Of a stretch of 64,000 nt of DNA, positions 1-8,778 are shown piece by piece (within the stretch, counting starts at the first letter, position 1; every line of letters starts with the position of its first letter). Source of the stretch: Multivorans sp965116445 (GTDB taxonomy: Bacteria > Acidobacteriota > Thermoanaerobaculia > Multivoradales > Multivoraceae); the NCBI GenBank assembly GCA_965116445.1, contig OZ220688.1:1922001-1986000 (forward strand), in the 5' to 3' direction. The position numbers and the translations under genes were made by a program. The notes beneath the pieces were generated by a model. That model did no database searches. It had not been told where the DNA came from and saw nothing but the letters and a program-made list of their open reading frames with translations.

Positions 1-2
1 TT

Positions 3-428
3 CTCTCTGGTAGGAACCCCGTCGACTCCCTCGTCCATCGCCTGGAAGGGCAGATCGACGAGGCCCAGGCTGGCGGCTTCGACCTCGACGAAGTGCTCGA
101 AGAGGACCTCGAGATGCCCGCCCTGCCGGAGTCTCCTCTCGCGATGGCCGACCTCGACCGCGTCATCTCACGGCCCGACCTGATGCCGTCCGGCGTCGAG
201 GTGCAGCCGATGGGGCCGCGCGAGTACAGCCTGCTCGCGCCCGGAATGAAGGAAGCGCTCCGCGTGACGACCGATCCGGAGTACTACGAGGAGCACTCCG
301 AGAGCCTCGAACTGTGGTCGCCGGGCAATCCGCTGTTCGAGCCGCCAGAGGAAGTCGTCGAGGAAGGCGGTGGCTGTCCCCAAGGCATGAAACCGGGTTC
401 GCTTAGGGAACTGCTGGACGCCGAGTAA
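3..428 (+). CDS. SNF2/HepA-like helicase, C-terminal end only (5' end outside window)
   Basis: The frame is open from the left edge, so this is the last ~140 residues of a longer protein; a GTG at 93 is internal, not a start. The tail carries the pattern LRVTTDPEYYEEHSESLELWSPG followed by NPLFEPP, which I associate with the C-terminal ends of large SNF2/HepA-type helicases found in defence islands. No helicase motif lies inside the window, so the assignment rests on this tail alone. The stretch LDEVLEEDLEMPALPESPL to MADLDRVISRPDLMP is repeated almost residue for residue at 1501-1855. A DUF3644 gene starts 54 bases downstream on the same strand and may be co-transcribed. Confidence 0.55.
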   Translation, partial: LSGRNPVDSLVHRLEGQIDEAQAGGFDLDEVLEEDLEMPALPESPLAMADLDRVISRPDLMPSGVEVQPMGPREYSLLAPGMKEALRVTTDPEYYEEHSESLELWSPGNPLFEPPEEVVEEGGGCPQGMKPGSLRELLDAE

Positions 429-482
429 CAGCCTAGAATCTCGCTACTCGAAGAACGCCGCCAAGATCCAACACTTCGCCCA

Positions 483-1418
483 ATGGCAAGGCCAACCCGA
501 TCCGTCCTCATGGCGAGGCGCGCCGAAGAGGCGCTTCTCGCCGCAATCGAGGTCTACAACAAGCCCTTGGTGTCGTACAGGGAACACACGGTCGCCCTGC
601 TCCTCGTCAACGCTTGGGAGATTCTCCTGAAGGCCCGCATTGTCCAGGGCAACGGAAACGACCTTTCTTCCATCTACCGGCGTGAGGGTCGGAAGTTCAA
701 GCGAAACGCAGATGGCAGCCACCGAACCATCGGTCTGCGGCAGGCGATGACCAAGGCTTCCATCGGCTCCGAGATTCGCCAATCGCTGGAGGGACTTCTG
801 CTGGTGCGCAACCAAGCTGCCCACGCCGGCGACCTGCCTGATGGCCTGCGCCGGAACGTCCACGCCTTCGCCGCCGGGGCGGTTCAGAACTTCGCCAAGT
901 GCGCCAACAAATGGTTCGGAATTCAGGCACGCATACCCTACCTACTCCCCGTGGGTCTCCTGAGCGGCGGTGCCTCGGTCCAGGCCACCGGCAACACGAC
1001 TCAGCGTCACCTCCTCAAGAGACTGCGGGAGCTCGCGGCCACGCCGGTGGACGCCGAGTCAGGCTTCGTTGTCGCTCTCCGAGTTACTGTGGCCCTGAAC
1101 CCGCTCTCCTCGGGCGGAGGGACGATCGGGGCCACGTCCGACCCCAACGCCCCCAAGGTCCGGCTGACCGACGATGAGCTGCTCAAGAAGTACTCCCTCA
1201 CGCACGCCGACGTGGTCAAGATGTGTCGCCGCGAGATTCCGGGCTTCAAGCAGGGCCAGCGCTTCAACCACGCCATGAAGCAGGTCAAGAAGGAACCCGA
1301 ATGCGCCCATCAGCGCAAGCTCGACCCTCGAAGCAGCAAGAATGACGGCAGGTGGTTCTACGATCCTAAGGTTACCCTGGCCCTGCTGGAGCAGAAGCTC
1401 GGAGGCGACTCGGCCTAG
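483..1418 (+). CDS. DUF3644 family protein with HEPN-type Rx4H motif
   Basis: A 311-residue protein. Residues ~15-55 (AIEVYNKPLVSYREHTVALL, then NAWEILLKARI) match the start of the DUF3644 family, which is regarded as HEPN-like. Within the predicted helical domain the sequence RNQAAH at 109-114 fits the Rx4-6H RNase signature of HEPN proteins. The C-terminal third (about 215-305) is charged and looks like a nucleic-acid-binding module, LTDDELLKKYSLTHADVVK. Met10 (510) is an alternative start that keeps the whole domain. The gene sits between two copies of a helicase tail, a context suggesting a phage-defence or toxin role, but this is inference; nuclease activity is not proven by the motif alone. 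Confidence 0.75.
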   Translation: MARPTRSVLMARRAEEALLAAIEVYNKPLVSYREHTVALLLVNAWEILLKARIVQGNGNDLSSIYRREGRKFKRNADGSHRTIGLRQAMTKASIGSEIRQSLEGLLLVRNQAAHAGDLPDGLRRNVHAFAAGAVQNFAKCANKWFGIQARIPYLLPVGLLSGGASVQATGNTTQRHLLKRLRELAATPVDAESGFVVALRVTVALNPLSSGGGTIGATSDPNAPKVRLTDDELLKKYSLTHADVVKMCRREIPGFKQGQRFNHAMKQVKKEPECAHQRKLDPRSSKNDGRWFYDPKVTLALLEQKLGGDSA

Positions 1419-1500
1419 CCTGTGTATCTCACGGGGTGATTTGAGTGAGGTGGTCCCGGTCCTTTGGACAGTTTCAGGGCCGGGCTAAGGTGCTCCATGG

Positions 1501-1855
1501 ATTGATTACGCCGCAGCCGCCGTCGCCGGGGCTCCAACCGACGTGGACCAAGCGCGGCGCGACCGCAGCGGCCTGTTTGAGGCCGTCGTCGGCCGGTTGC
1601 AGCCCATCCTCGCGGAGTTGCTGCGCACGATCACCGGGGAAGTCCTCGCCGGTCGGTCCTCCGCAGATTCTCTCGCCGACCAGCTACACGCCCGGATGGA
1701 AGAAGCTCAGACCGGCGGCTTCGACCTTGACGAGGTGCTCGCAGAGGATCTGGAGATGCCCGTGCTGCCCGAGTCGCCCCTGACCATGGCCGACCTCCAC
1801 CGCGTCATCTCACGGCCCGACCTGATGCCGCCCGGCGTCAAAGTGCAGCCGGTCG
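1501..1855 (+). pseudogene. Truncated second copy of the helicase tail
   Basis: In frame from about 1501 the translation reads DSLADQLHARMEEAQTGGFD, LDEVLAEDLEMPVLPESPLT, MADLHRVISRPDLMPPGVKV, closely matching the helicase tail at the left edge (DSLVHRLEGQIDEAQAGGFD...). Similarity stops abruptly after the residues VQPVG, where the first copy continues into the conserved EYSLLAPG...LWSPGNPLF end; here the frame instead runs into unrelated Arg-rich sequence. There is no complete upstream helicase, only about 25-45 residues of helix before the shared block. It is best read as a leftover of a duplication or recombination that inserted or flanked the DUF3644 gene. Confidence 0.7.
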
Positions 1856-1918
1856 GCCTTCCACGCCAGCGGAAACGCCGGGCTCCCAGACAAGTCTCGA
1901 TTCCCGCGACCAGACAGT

Positions 1919-3064
1919 TCACGCCGGACCGTGCCTCTCCAAGTAGAGGGTTCGTTTCTCCCGCCCAGTACCCTCCGTCCTGTCGATCTCTTCAACGCAG
2001 GAAAACTCGTAGCGTCCGCCAACCTCCAAGCCGTCCAGGCTCGGTCCGCCATCGCGGATCTTGCCCTGTACTTTGCCTGTTTCCGTCAGCAGACCCCATA
2101 GACCCGAAGCGCGATTGAACTTCTCGAAGTCGCCCACCAACGCGACGGACTCCGTGCTTAGATTCGAGACCTCGGAAAGCACCTTGACAAGTCGATCGGC
2201 CTCCGCTGAGGTCACCGAACGGTGTGATGCACCGGCCGCGGATGGCTCCGCCCACGAGTACCGCAGGCTGGTCTCGCGCTCTACCAGAACACGCAGAAGC
2301 CTCAGATAAGAGCCCGCGAAATGGCCTCTTTGCTCCCGCACCGTAGCAAGTGCCCTCTCAGGTTCTCCCACCCGCTCGAACAGCGCATCAACACGCCGAA
2401 GGGCGCGGGCGAGCTCGCTTTCTCCGATCAGGTTCGGCGTCTGAGTCGCTTCGAGAAGCACCCGGAACGAGCCGTCCGACGCGGGAACGACAACATCCAA
2501 CATGGGACCAGTGTCCTGGTCCAGCATGCCGCGATAGTCCTTGGATAGCTTCCGCCACGCCGACCTGTAGGCGTGCCTGACCAAGGTCCGGACCTCGCCC
2601 AGGATCTCAAGGTACGTATCAAGTCGGATTCGATGTTCGGTGGCAGCCTCCGGAGGTTCAGCCGCCACTTCCATCACCAGCCTGTTGCGTGCCCTGGATT
2701 CGACGAGGGTCGACTCATCCGACGGATCGGGATGAAGAAAGAAGCCCTTCTCCGGCAGCAAGCCCGTTTCCTCAAGGGATCCCGCCTGGGGATCAAGCGG
2801 AAGCGCCTCCGCCAAGTCGGCGTCGGCGGGCGTTAGATGCCACTCTTCGGCACCAGCCTCCACCAAGCAGGTTCGCAGATCGAGCACACCGGCTCTGAGC
2901 CGGCGTAGCTTCGCCGGCGGTAGACCCACGACGAGATGGCGGCTCACTCCCGGTGGCTCTTCGACGGCTACGCCCACGTAATGGCCGCCGATCACGTCGC
3001 GCGCCTCGAACACCTGGGGGCCGTCGTACCAGAACAGGGTTGCCTTGTGGGTGATGCTCTTCAT
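1919..3064 (-). CDS. Conserved hypothetical protein, second gene of a two-gene cassette
   Basis: A soluble 381-residue acidic protein that I cannot assign to a named family with certainty. The N-terminus (KATLFWYDGPQVFEARDVIG, then GHYVGVAVEE) looks like a small beta-rich module often seen at the start of uncharacterised accessory proteins; residues ~130-260 are helical and charged, and the C-terminus ends GGRYEFSCVEEIDRTEGTG then KRTLYLER. No signal peptide, membrane segment or enzyme motif is evident. Its start ATG overlaps the stop of the upstream gene (3061-3438) by four bases, so the two are translationally coupled and probably work together. It converges on the truncated helicase tail. 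Confidence 0.6.
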   Translation of the reverse strand: MKSITHKATLFWYDGPQVFEARDVIGGHYVGVAVEEPPGVSRHLVVGLPPAKLRRLRAGVLDLRTCLVEAGAEEWHLTPADADLAEALPLDPQAGSLEETGLLPEKGFFLHPDPSDESTLVESRARNRLVMEVAAEPPEAATEHRIRLDTYLEILGEVRTLVRHAYRSAWRKLSKDYRGMLDQDTGPMLDVVVPASDGSFRVLLEATQTPNLIGESELARALRRVDALFERVGEPERALATVREQRGHFAGSYLRLLRVLVERETSLRYSWAEPSAAGASHRSVTSAEADRLVKVLSEVSNLSTESVALVGDFEKFNRASGLWGLLTETGKVQGKIRDGGPSLDGLEVGGRYEFSCVEEIDRTEGTGREKRTLYLERHGPA

Positions 3065-3438
3065 TCCACGTCACCGTCACAACAGGCCAACACGTCGTAG
3101 TCGGCGAACGGCCACCAAGTGTGGTGGGAACGCTGCCCGGTCCGCTGAACCCGACCTGCGCCGGCAGTCAACGACAGTCTACAGACGAGGCGTCCTCTCA
3201 TCTTCGGTAGTTTCAGCACTTGCTCGGAGTCGGCACGATCCGCATGAATCGACAGCCCGCGAGCTTGACACTCGGTGACACCGGCAAAGGCCTGGTCCGG
3301 TTTCTCACTTCGCTGGGACCTGAAGTCGTCTTCGGTCGGTGGGATCGTCCGTACAAGGCGGAACATCAGGCGAGGTACCCCGACCTCCTCGGCGTCATCG
3401 GGTGGACACCCTGGCGGAAGCTCCTCGCGGTAGCGCAT
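3061..3438 (-). CDS. Small conserved hypothetical protein, first gene of a two-gene cassette
   Basis: The start is placed at the ATG giving MRYREELPPGCPPDDAEEVG (125 residues); an upstream ATG at 3480 would add 14 poorly conserved-looking residues, while AAAAGG lies about ten bases before 3438. The protein is rich in charged and aromatic blocks: RLVRTIPPTEDDFRSQRSEK, ECQARGLSIHADRADSEQVL, and a Trp-rich end HHTWWPFADYDVLACCD. There is no signal peptide. It overlaps the downstream 381-residue gene by ATGA. The compact pair next to a HEPN gene and helicase fragments could be a toxin-antitoxin-like or defence cassette, but no motif proves this. Confidence 0.55.
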   Translation of the reverse strand: MRYREELPPGCPPDDAEEVGVPRLMFRLVRTIPPTEDDFRSQRSEKPDQAFAGVTECQARGLSIHADRADSEQVLKLPKMRGRLVCRLSLTAGAGRVQRTGQRSHHTWWPFADYDVLACCDGDVE

Positions 3439-3681
3439 CGATGGGACCTTTTGGGGGGTTTTCCAGGACGAGGTCCGCACAACGCGGACTCTGGCCGCTA
3501 CGGAACTCGGCCAGCACGGGCGGAAATGTACACACTATGCACCCGGACAACCACCCGGCCTCCTGGATTCCCCGCAAGCTGGTTCCTGGAGGAGTTCCCG
3601 GCGTCCGGCTGACAGACGCGAGTCAGCGGCGTCGCACACACACAGCCTGAATCGTCCCCCGAAACGACTCGACGGCGCCCG

Positions 3682-5280
3682 TCAAGCCCCCCTCTTCTCC
3701 CGCACCGCGGCCCACAGGCCGACCCAGACGCAGTAGCACATGGCCAGCAGCACGAGGGTGAACGGCAGGCCCGTCGAGACGGTCATCGCGCGCAGGGCGT
3801 CGAGCGCGCCCGTGCCGCCGACGAGGAGCAGGACCGCGGCGATGACGCCTTCCAGGGTGGCCCAGAAGACGCGCTGGCTGGTGGGCACGTCTTCCTTGCC
3901 GCCGGCGGTGATCGTGTCAACGACGAGGGAGCCGGAGTCGGACGAGGTGATGAAGAACACGAGCACGAGCACGATGCCGATGAGCGACAGCACCGGGCTG
4001 AGCGGGAAGCTCTCGATCATCCGGAACAGCAACACCTCCTGGGCCGCGGACGCGACGGGCGCCGCGCTGTCGGCGATGCGCTGCGAGATCGCCGTGCCGC
4101 CGAAGGCCGCCATCCAGACGATGGACAGCAGGGTCGGAATGAGCGTCACGCAGACGACGAACTCGCGCACGGTTCGGCCCTTCGAGACCCGGGCGATGAA
4201 CATGCCGACGAAGGGCGACCAGGAGACCCACCAGGCCCAGTAGAAGGACGTCCAGTCGTGGGCGAAGCCGGTGTCCTCCCGGCCGAACGGCATCGCGAGC
4301 GGCGCCAGGTGCGAGGCGTAGGCCAGGGCGCCCCGAGCCGCCGTGACCAGGATCTCGCCGGTCGGACCGAGGGCGATCACGGCGACCAGCAAGGCGAGGG
4401 CGAGGGTCATGTTGACGCCTGAGAGCACCCTGATGCCGCCGTGGAGGCCGCGCACCACGGAGACGACGGCGAACGACGTGACGACGCCAATCAGCACGAC
4501 GGCGGCCAGACTGCCCGTACCCCAGCCGTAGAGCAGGTTGAACCCGGCCAGGGCCTGCGTGGTCCCGAGTCCAAGCGAGGTCGCCAGGCCGAACAGGGTG
4601 GCGAACACGGCCAGGACGTCGATCAGGTGGCCCCATCCGCCGCGCACGCGGTCGCCGAGAATTGGGTAGAAGGCCGAGCGCAGGGTCAGCGGCAGGCCGT
4701 GGTTGTAGGCGAAGAACGCCAGCGCCAGACCGACAACCGTGTAGATCGCCCACGGATGCAGGCCCCAGTGGTAGATCGTCGCCGCCATCGCGAGGTCGCG
4801 CGCGGCCGTCGCGTCACCGGCGGCACCTCCAAGCGGCGCGGCGTCGCTGCGCAGACCGCCGCTGTCGATCGTCGGCCCGTCGAGGGCGGCGCCGAAGTGG
4901 GTCAGCGGTTCCGAGACGCCGAAGTACATCAGGCCGATCCCCATGCCGGCGGCGAACAGCATCCCGAACCAGCTCAGGTACGAGAACTCCGGCTTCGCGT
5001 CCGGCCCGCCCAGCCGCACCCTGCCGACCGGCAGGAACACGAGCAGCAGGGCGAAGAGGACGAACAGGTTGCCGGCCGAAAGGAAGAACCAGTCGAAGCC
5101 GCTCGTGATCGCCGGGAGCAGCCAACTGAAGAACCGCGCGGCCTGGCTCTGGAAGACGAGCGTGCCGGCGACGAACAGGAAGATCGTGAGCGCCGAGACG
5201 ACGAACACCGGGTGGTGGATGTCGAGCCCGAACCGGGTGATGTTGTCCTGCCCGACGCGGAGCTGGGGTCGGCGACTCAG
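3682..5280 (-). CDS. BCCT family betaine/carnitine/choline-type transporter
   Basis: A polytopic membrane protein of about 530 residues beginning near ITRFGLDIHHPVFVVSALTI, with roughly twelve hydrophobic segments. The family signature is clear in the middle: DWTSFYWAWWVSWSPFVGMF followed by IARVSKGRTVREF, with the Trp-rich substrate region of BCCT carriers. Other typical blocks are FSYLSWFGMLFAAGMGIGLM and FFITSSDSGSLVVDT. It should import a quaternary ammonium solute such as glycine betaine, choline or carnitine by sodium or proton symport. No ATG, GTG or TTG lies at the natural start; a CTG at 5280 would overlap the upstream ligase stop, and the frame stays open far upstream inside the ligase gene. 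The start is therefore uncertain, the family is not. Confidence 0.88.
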   Translation of the reverse strand: MSRRPQLRVGQDNITRFGLDIHHPVFVVSALTIFLFVAGTLVFQSQAARFFSWLLPAITSGFDWFFLSAGNLFVLFALLLVFLPVGRVRLGGPDAKPEFSYLSWFGMLFAAGMGIGLMYFGVSEPLTHFGAALDGPTIDSGGLRSDAAPLGGAAGDATAARDLAMAATIYHWGLHPWAIYTVVGLALAFFAYNHGLPLTLRSAFYPILGDRVRGGWGHLIDVLAVFATLFGLATSLGLGTTQALAGFNLLYGWGTGSLAAVVLIGVVTSFAVVSVVRGLHGGIRVLSGVNMTLALALLVAVIALGPTGEILVTAARGALAYASHLAPLAMPFGREDTGFAHDWTSFYWAWWVSWSPFVGMFIARVSKGRTVREFVVCVTLIPTLLSIVWMAAFGGTAISQRIADSAAPVASAAQEVLLFRMIESFPLSPVLSLIGIVLVLVFFITSSDSGSLVVDTITAGGKEDVPTSQRVFWATLEGVIAAVLLLVGGTGALDALRAMTVSTGLPFTLVLLAMCYCVWVGLWAAVREKRGA

Positions 5281-6815
5281 TTGAACTGTTCGCGCAGGAG
5301 CCGCTTCAGGATCTTGCCCGAAGGGTTCCGCGGCAACTGGTCGATGAAGTGGACCGCGACCGGCTGCTTGAAGCGGGCCAGCTTGTCCTGGCAGAACTCG
5401 AGGACTTCCTGGCCCTCGAGGCTCTCGTCGGCGCGGACGACGATCGCGACCGGCGACTCGCCCCACTTCTCGCTCTCGCGGCCGATCACGCCGACTTCGA
5501 GCACCTTCGGGTGGCGGCCTATCACCTCTTCGAGCTCCGCGGGATAGACGTTCTCGCCGCCCGAGATGATCATGTCCTTCAGCCGGTCCTGGATGTAGAC
5601 GAAGCCGTCCTCGTCCATCACCGCGCCGTCGCCGGTGTAGAGCCAGCCGTCGACCAGGGTCTCGGCGGTCGCCTCCGGACGGTTCCAGTACTCCTTCATC
5701 ATGTGACGGCCGGCGACCAGGACCTCGCCCGCCTCGCCGGGGGCGCAGTCCTTGCCGTCGCCGTCGACGACCCGCACGGACGTGTGGAAGAAGGCCTTGC
5801 CGGTCGAACCGGCCTTCGCGATCGCTTCCTCCGGAGAGATCACGCAGGCCGGCCCGCAGGTCTCGGTCAGTCCGTAGACCTGGTGGACCTCGATGCCCAG
5901 CTTGTCGTAGGCCTCGATCAGGTTGACCGGCACCGGCGCCGCGCCGCTCATGCACCAGCGGAGCCGCTCGTGCCTGCAGCGCTCCGGGTCGTACGCCTGA
6001 AGCATGAAGTTCAGCATCGCCGGCACCTTGAGCATCACGTCGATCTTCTCGTCGTCGATCAGCTTCCAGGTCGCCACCGGATCGAACGCCCGCATGACGA
6101 CGCTCGTGCTCCCCCGGTGGACATTGCCGGTCGCCGGGGTCAGCGCGCCGACGTGAAACAGCGGCAGCGAGACGAGGTAGCGGTCGCCGTAGCGGGTGTC
6201 GCAGCTCGCCATGATCGTGAGCGACGCCCAGAGCGCGGACTCGTGGGTGTGGACGGCGCCCTTCGGCAGACCCGTCGTGCCCGAGGTGTACATGATGTAG
6301 AGCAGATCGCTGTCCGCGGCGGCGATGACGGGCTCCGCGTCGCTCGCCGACACCGTCATGTCGAGGTAGGACAAGCCGCCGTCGGGCCGCTCCTCGTCCG
6401 GGCCGACGTGGACCCAACGCGTCACCTTCGTGCCGTTCTCGCCGCCGCCGCGCGCGATCAGGTCCAGCACCTGGGCCTGGAACTCGTCGCCGAAGACGAG
6501 CGTTTCCGCGCCAGCGTCGCGGATGATGAAGGAGAGTTCCTCGGGCGTCAGCCGCCAGTTCAGCGGCACGCAAACGGCGCCGATCTTCGCGATCGCGAAG
6601 AAGGTCTCCATGTACTCCACGCTGTTCATCAAGAGGAGCGCCACGCGGTCGCCCTTGCCGACGCCCAGTTCTCGCAGCGCGTTGGCGGTCCGGTTCGAGC
6701 GCAGGTTCCACTCCGAGAACGTGAAGCGGCGCTCCGTCTCCACGTCGACGAAGCCCTCCATGTCCGGCGACAGGGAGGCGCGCTTGGTCAGGATCAGTCC
6801 GACGTTGTCTTGCAT
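5277..6815 (-). CDS. Long-chain fatty-acid--CoA ligase-like AMP-forming acyl-CoA synthetase
   Basis: A 512-residue class I adenylate-forming enzyme that would activate a carboxylic acid with ATP and CoA. The phosphate-binding loop YIMYTSGTTGLPKGAVHTHE is near residue 170, the YGLTETCG motif near 318, the adenylate-binding block GWLYTGDGAVMDEDGFVYIQ near 405, then DRLKDMIISGGENVYPAELE and the C-terminal catalytic lysine in PRNPSGKILKRLL. Length and motif order match FadD-like ligases; the acyl substrate cannot be read from sequence. GGAG lies ~10 bases before the ATG. Its stop overlaps the region where the BCCT transporter must start, so the two are probably one transcript; a ligase for a carnitine/betaine-type acid is conceivable but speculative. 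Confidence 0.9.
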   Translation of the reverse strand: MQDNVGLILTKRASLSPDMEGFVDVETERRFTFSEWNLRSNRTANALRELGVGKGDRVALLLMNSVEYMETFFAIAKIGAVCVPLNWRLTPEELSFIIRDAGAETLVFGDEFQAQVLDLIARGGGENGTKVTRWVHVGPDEERPDGGLSYLDMTVSASDAEPVIAAADSDLLYIMYTSGTTGLPKGAVHTHESALWASLTIMASCDTRYGDRYLVSLPLFHVGALTPATGNVHRGSTSVVMRAFDPVATWKLIDDEKIDVMLKVPAMLNFMLQAYDPERCRHERLRWCMSGAAPVPVNLIEAYDKLGIEVHQVYGLTETCGPACVISPEEAIAKAGSTGKAFFHTSVRVVDGDGKDCAPGEAGEVLVAGRHMMKEYWNRPEATAETLVDGWLYTGDGAVMDEDGFVYIQDRLKDMIISGGENVYPAELEEVIGRHPKVLEVGVIGRESEKWGESPVAIVVRADESLEGQEVLEFCQDKLARFKQPVAVHFIDQLPRNPSGKILKRLLREQFN

Positions 6816-6938
6816 GGGCCCATTCTCCTCAAGTACTCGTCCTCCTCGGGCGTTCCGGGAACCGATCGCTTGATCTCCAGTGGCGACCGGGATCGTAACG
6901 CGCCAGGCGCGCGCCGGGGAGCCCCCAACGAGGCGAGT

Positions 6939-7577
6939 TCAGTCGACGTCGCCGGCCGCGGCCTCGCCCACGCCGTAACTCTCCAGCGTGGAATGGAAGG
7001 CGACCACGTCGAGGCCCATGACCAGGAGGTCGTGCTTCTCTCCGGAAAGGTCGCGCACATGGTTGCGCATCAGACCTTCCGGAACGAAGCCCAGCCCCTC
7101 GAAGGCCGCGACCGCGCCCTTCTGGTCCGGCGTCATCCGGGCCACGAGCTTCTCGATCCCCGAGGCGACCGCCGCCTGGAAGGCCTGCTCCACCAGCAGC
7201 CGGCCCAGGCCCTTGCCGCGCGCAACCTCGGAAACGACGCACCGGATCTCGGCCACGTGCGAGGACCACTGCAGATGGCTGCGATCGATGGAGGCGTAGC
7301 CGAGCAGTTCATCGTCGGCGAAGGCAAGCAGGGTCACCATCTGGCCCGACTCGATCTCGGAAGTCCACTCGTCGATGACCTCGGTATCGCGGATGTCGCG
7401 GCGCAGGAAGAGCAGATCGTGATCCGGCAAACCGTCGGCGAACGCCAACACCGCGGCGCGGTCTTCCGCACTCATCGGGCGCACCGTGAGGTCGATGGCG
7501 CCGAGTCTGCTCGCCACGCGACCGGTCGGCGATAAGGCAGCGAGATCGCTTCCGCTTTCGTTCTTTCGTTCAGCCAT
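6939..7577 (-). CDS. GNAT family N-acetyltransferase
   Basis: About 212 residues from the ATG at 7577 (MAERKNESG), preceded by GGGAGGGAGG eleven bases upstream; a longer frame to 7655 is less likely. The GNAT core is visible: LTVRPMSAEDRAAVLAFADG at the start of the fold, the acetyl-CoA motif A region VSEVARGKGLGRLLVEQAFQ (R/Q-x-x-G-x-G/A), and the late strand GAVAAFEGLGFVPEGLMRNH. A cytosolic transferase that moves acetyl from acetyl-CoA to an amine; the acceptor is unknown. It lies 46 bases downstream of phaC on the same strand, so it may be read from the PHA transcript. Confidence 0.85.
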   Translation of the reverse strand: MAERKNESGSDLAALSPTGRVASRLGAIDLTVRPMSAEDRAAVLAFADGLPDHDLLFLRRDIRDTEVIDEWTSEIESGQMVTLLAFADDELLGYASIDRSHLQWSSHVAEIRCVVSEVARGKGLGRLLVEQAFQAAVASGIEKLVARMTPDQKGAVAAFEGLGFVPEGLMRNHVRDLSGEKHDLLVMGLDVVAFHSTLESYGVGEAAAGDVD

Positions 7578-7623
7578 CACGTGGACCTCCCTCCCTGGCG
7601 CCCCGTCATCGCTTGCGAGCGCC

Positions 7624-8778
7624 CTAAACCGACCGTTCGGCCAGCCAGTCCTCAAGCCGCGGCCAGAGCCGGCGCACCGCGTTGCGGCCCGCGACCAGGC
7701 TGACGTGTCCGCCCTTCAGCATGATCTCCTCCCGATCCTCGGAGCCGACCATACCCACGAGATCCCGCGCCGCATCGTACGGCACGATGTGATCGTGCTC
7801 CGCCACGACGTGAACGAAGGGGACGCGGATGTTCGACAGATCGACCACGCGGCCACCGAGCTGGAACTCGCCCTTCATCAGGAGGTTCTGCTGCTGCAGC
7901 TCCTTCGTCGTCTGGCGAAAGCACTCGCCCGGAAAGGGGATCTGATCCGCGGCCCAGCGCTGCAGCCGGCGATAGGACACGACGAACTCGTCGTTCCACA
8001 TGTTGTCCCAGAGCCGTACCCGACCGGCGACCTGGGATGCGGGCCGCAGCGCGTTGAACGAGGCGTAGAGCATCTGCGGCGGGACGTTGCCCAGGCGGTC
8101 GACGATCCGGTCGACATCGAAGTGGGCCGCGTCGGTCCAGGTCCTGAACAGGCCCATCCCGTCGTAGTTCACCGGCGTCGTGAAACAGGCCAGGTTGCGC
8201 AGCCGCCCGCCGGACGACACATCGGGATGCAGCGCGGCGTAGAGCGCCCCCAAGAGACCGCCCATGCAGTAGCCGGCGAGAGACACGTCGGGTTCGCCGC
8301 TGCGCTCGCAGACGACCTCGATGCACTCGGGAATGAAGTCGAGCACGTAGTCCTCGAGCCGGAGCCGCTTGTCCTCGGGCCGCGGCGTGCCCCAGTCGAT
8401 CATGTAGACGTCGAAGCCGCGGTCGAGCAGGAACTCGACGAGGCTCTGACCCGGCGCCAGATCGAGGATGTACGGCTTGCTGATCAGCGACATGACCAGC
8501 AGCACCGGCGTCCGGTAGACCTCGTCCACCCGGGCGCGGTAGTGGTAGAGGCGCAGGGTGCCGCGGCTGTGGACGACGTCCTTCGCCGTCAGGCCGACGC
8601 CCGGATCGCCCGTTCTGACGTACTCCAGGCCCTTCACGCTGCGCCGGAACGCGCGCTCGACTTCGCGCCGAACGCTGTCCGCGACGCCGGCCATGTCGAG
8701 GCCCAGCGGGTTCACCGGAGGCGGCGACTGTCCCCTGGGGGGCGCCACGGCGGCCGAAGCGGCGGGCGCCGCCGTCAC
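7624..8778 (-). CDS. phaC: Polyhydroxyalkanoate synthase, catalytic subunit PhaC
   Basis: A 384-residue alpha/beta-hydrolase-fold polymerase of the class III size. It polymerises (R)-3-hydroxyacyl-CoA into polyhydroxyalkanoate at the granule surface. The lipase-like box with the catalytic Cys is GYCMGG; the acid and base of the triad lie in VVAEHDHIVPYDAA and LKGGHVSLVAG. Other synthase hallmarks are DVYMIDWGTPRPEDKRL and CFTTPVNYDGMGLF. The start GTG overlaps the stop of the upstream PhaE-like gene by four bases, which supports a two-subunit enzyme. A short Ala/Pro-rich N-terminus precedes the conserved domain. Confidence 0.92.
   Translation of the reverse strand: MTAAPAASAAVAPPRGQSPPPVNPLGLDMAGVADSVRREVERAFRRSVKGLEYVRTGDPGVGLTAKDVVHSRGTLRLYHYRARVDEVYRTPVLLVMSLISKPYILDLAPGQSLVEFLLDRGFDVYMIDWGTPRPEDKRLRLEDYVLDFIPECIEVVCERSGEPDVSLAGYCMGGLLGALYAALHPDVSSGGRLRNLACFTTPVNYDGMGLFRTWTDAAHFDVDRIVDRLGNVPPQMLYASFNALRPASQVAGRVRLWDNMWNDEFVVSYRRLQRWAADQIPFPGECFRQTTKELQQQNLLMKGEFQLGGRVVDLSNIRVPFVHVVAEHDHIVPYDAARDLVGMVGSEDREEIMLKGGHVSLVAGRNAVRRLWPRLEDWLAERSV

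Noticed and set aside
3439..3681. Plus-strand frame of 130 codons running 3220-3612
   Set aside because: It is mostly antisense to the 125-residue gene and shows no conserved pattern or ribosome binding site; the rest is plain intergenic DNA.
5281..6711. A 1009-residue frame that would fuse sequence upstream to the BCCT transporter
   Set aside because: The extra ~475 residues are an out-of-frame reading of the acyl-CoA ligase and have no conserved pattern; only the last ~530 residues are the transporter.
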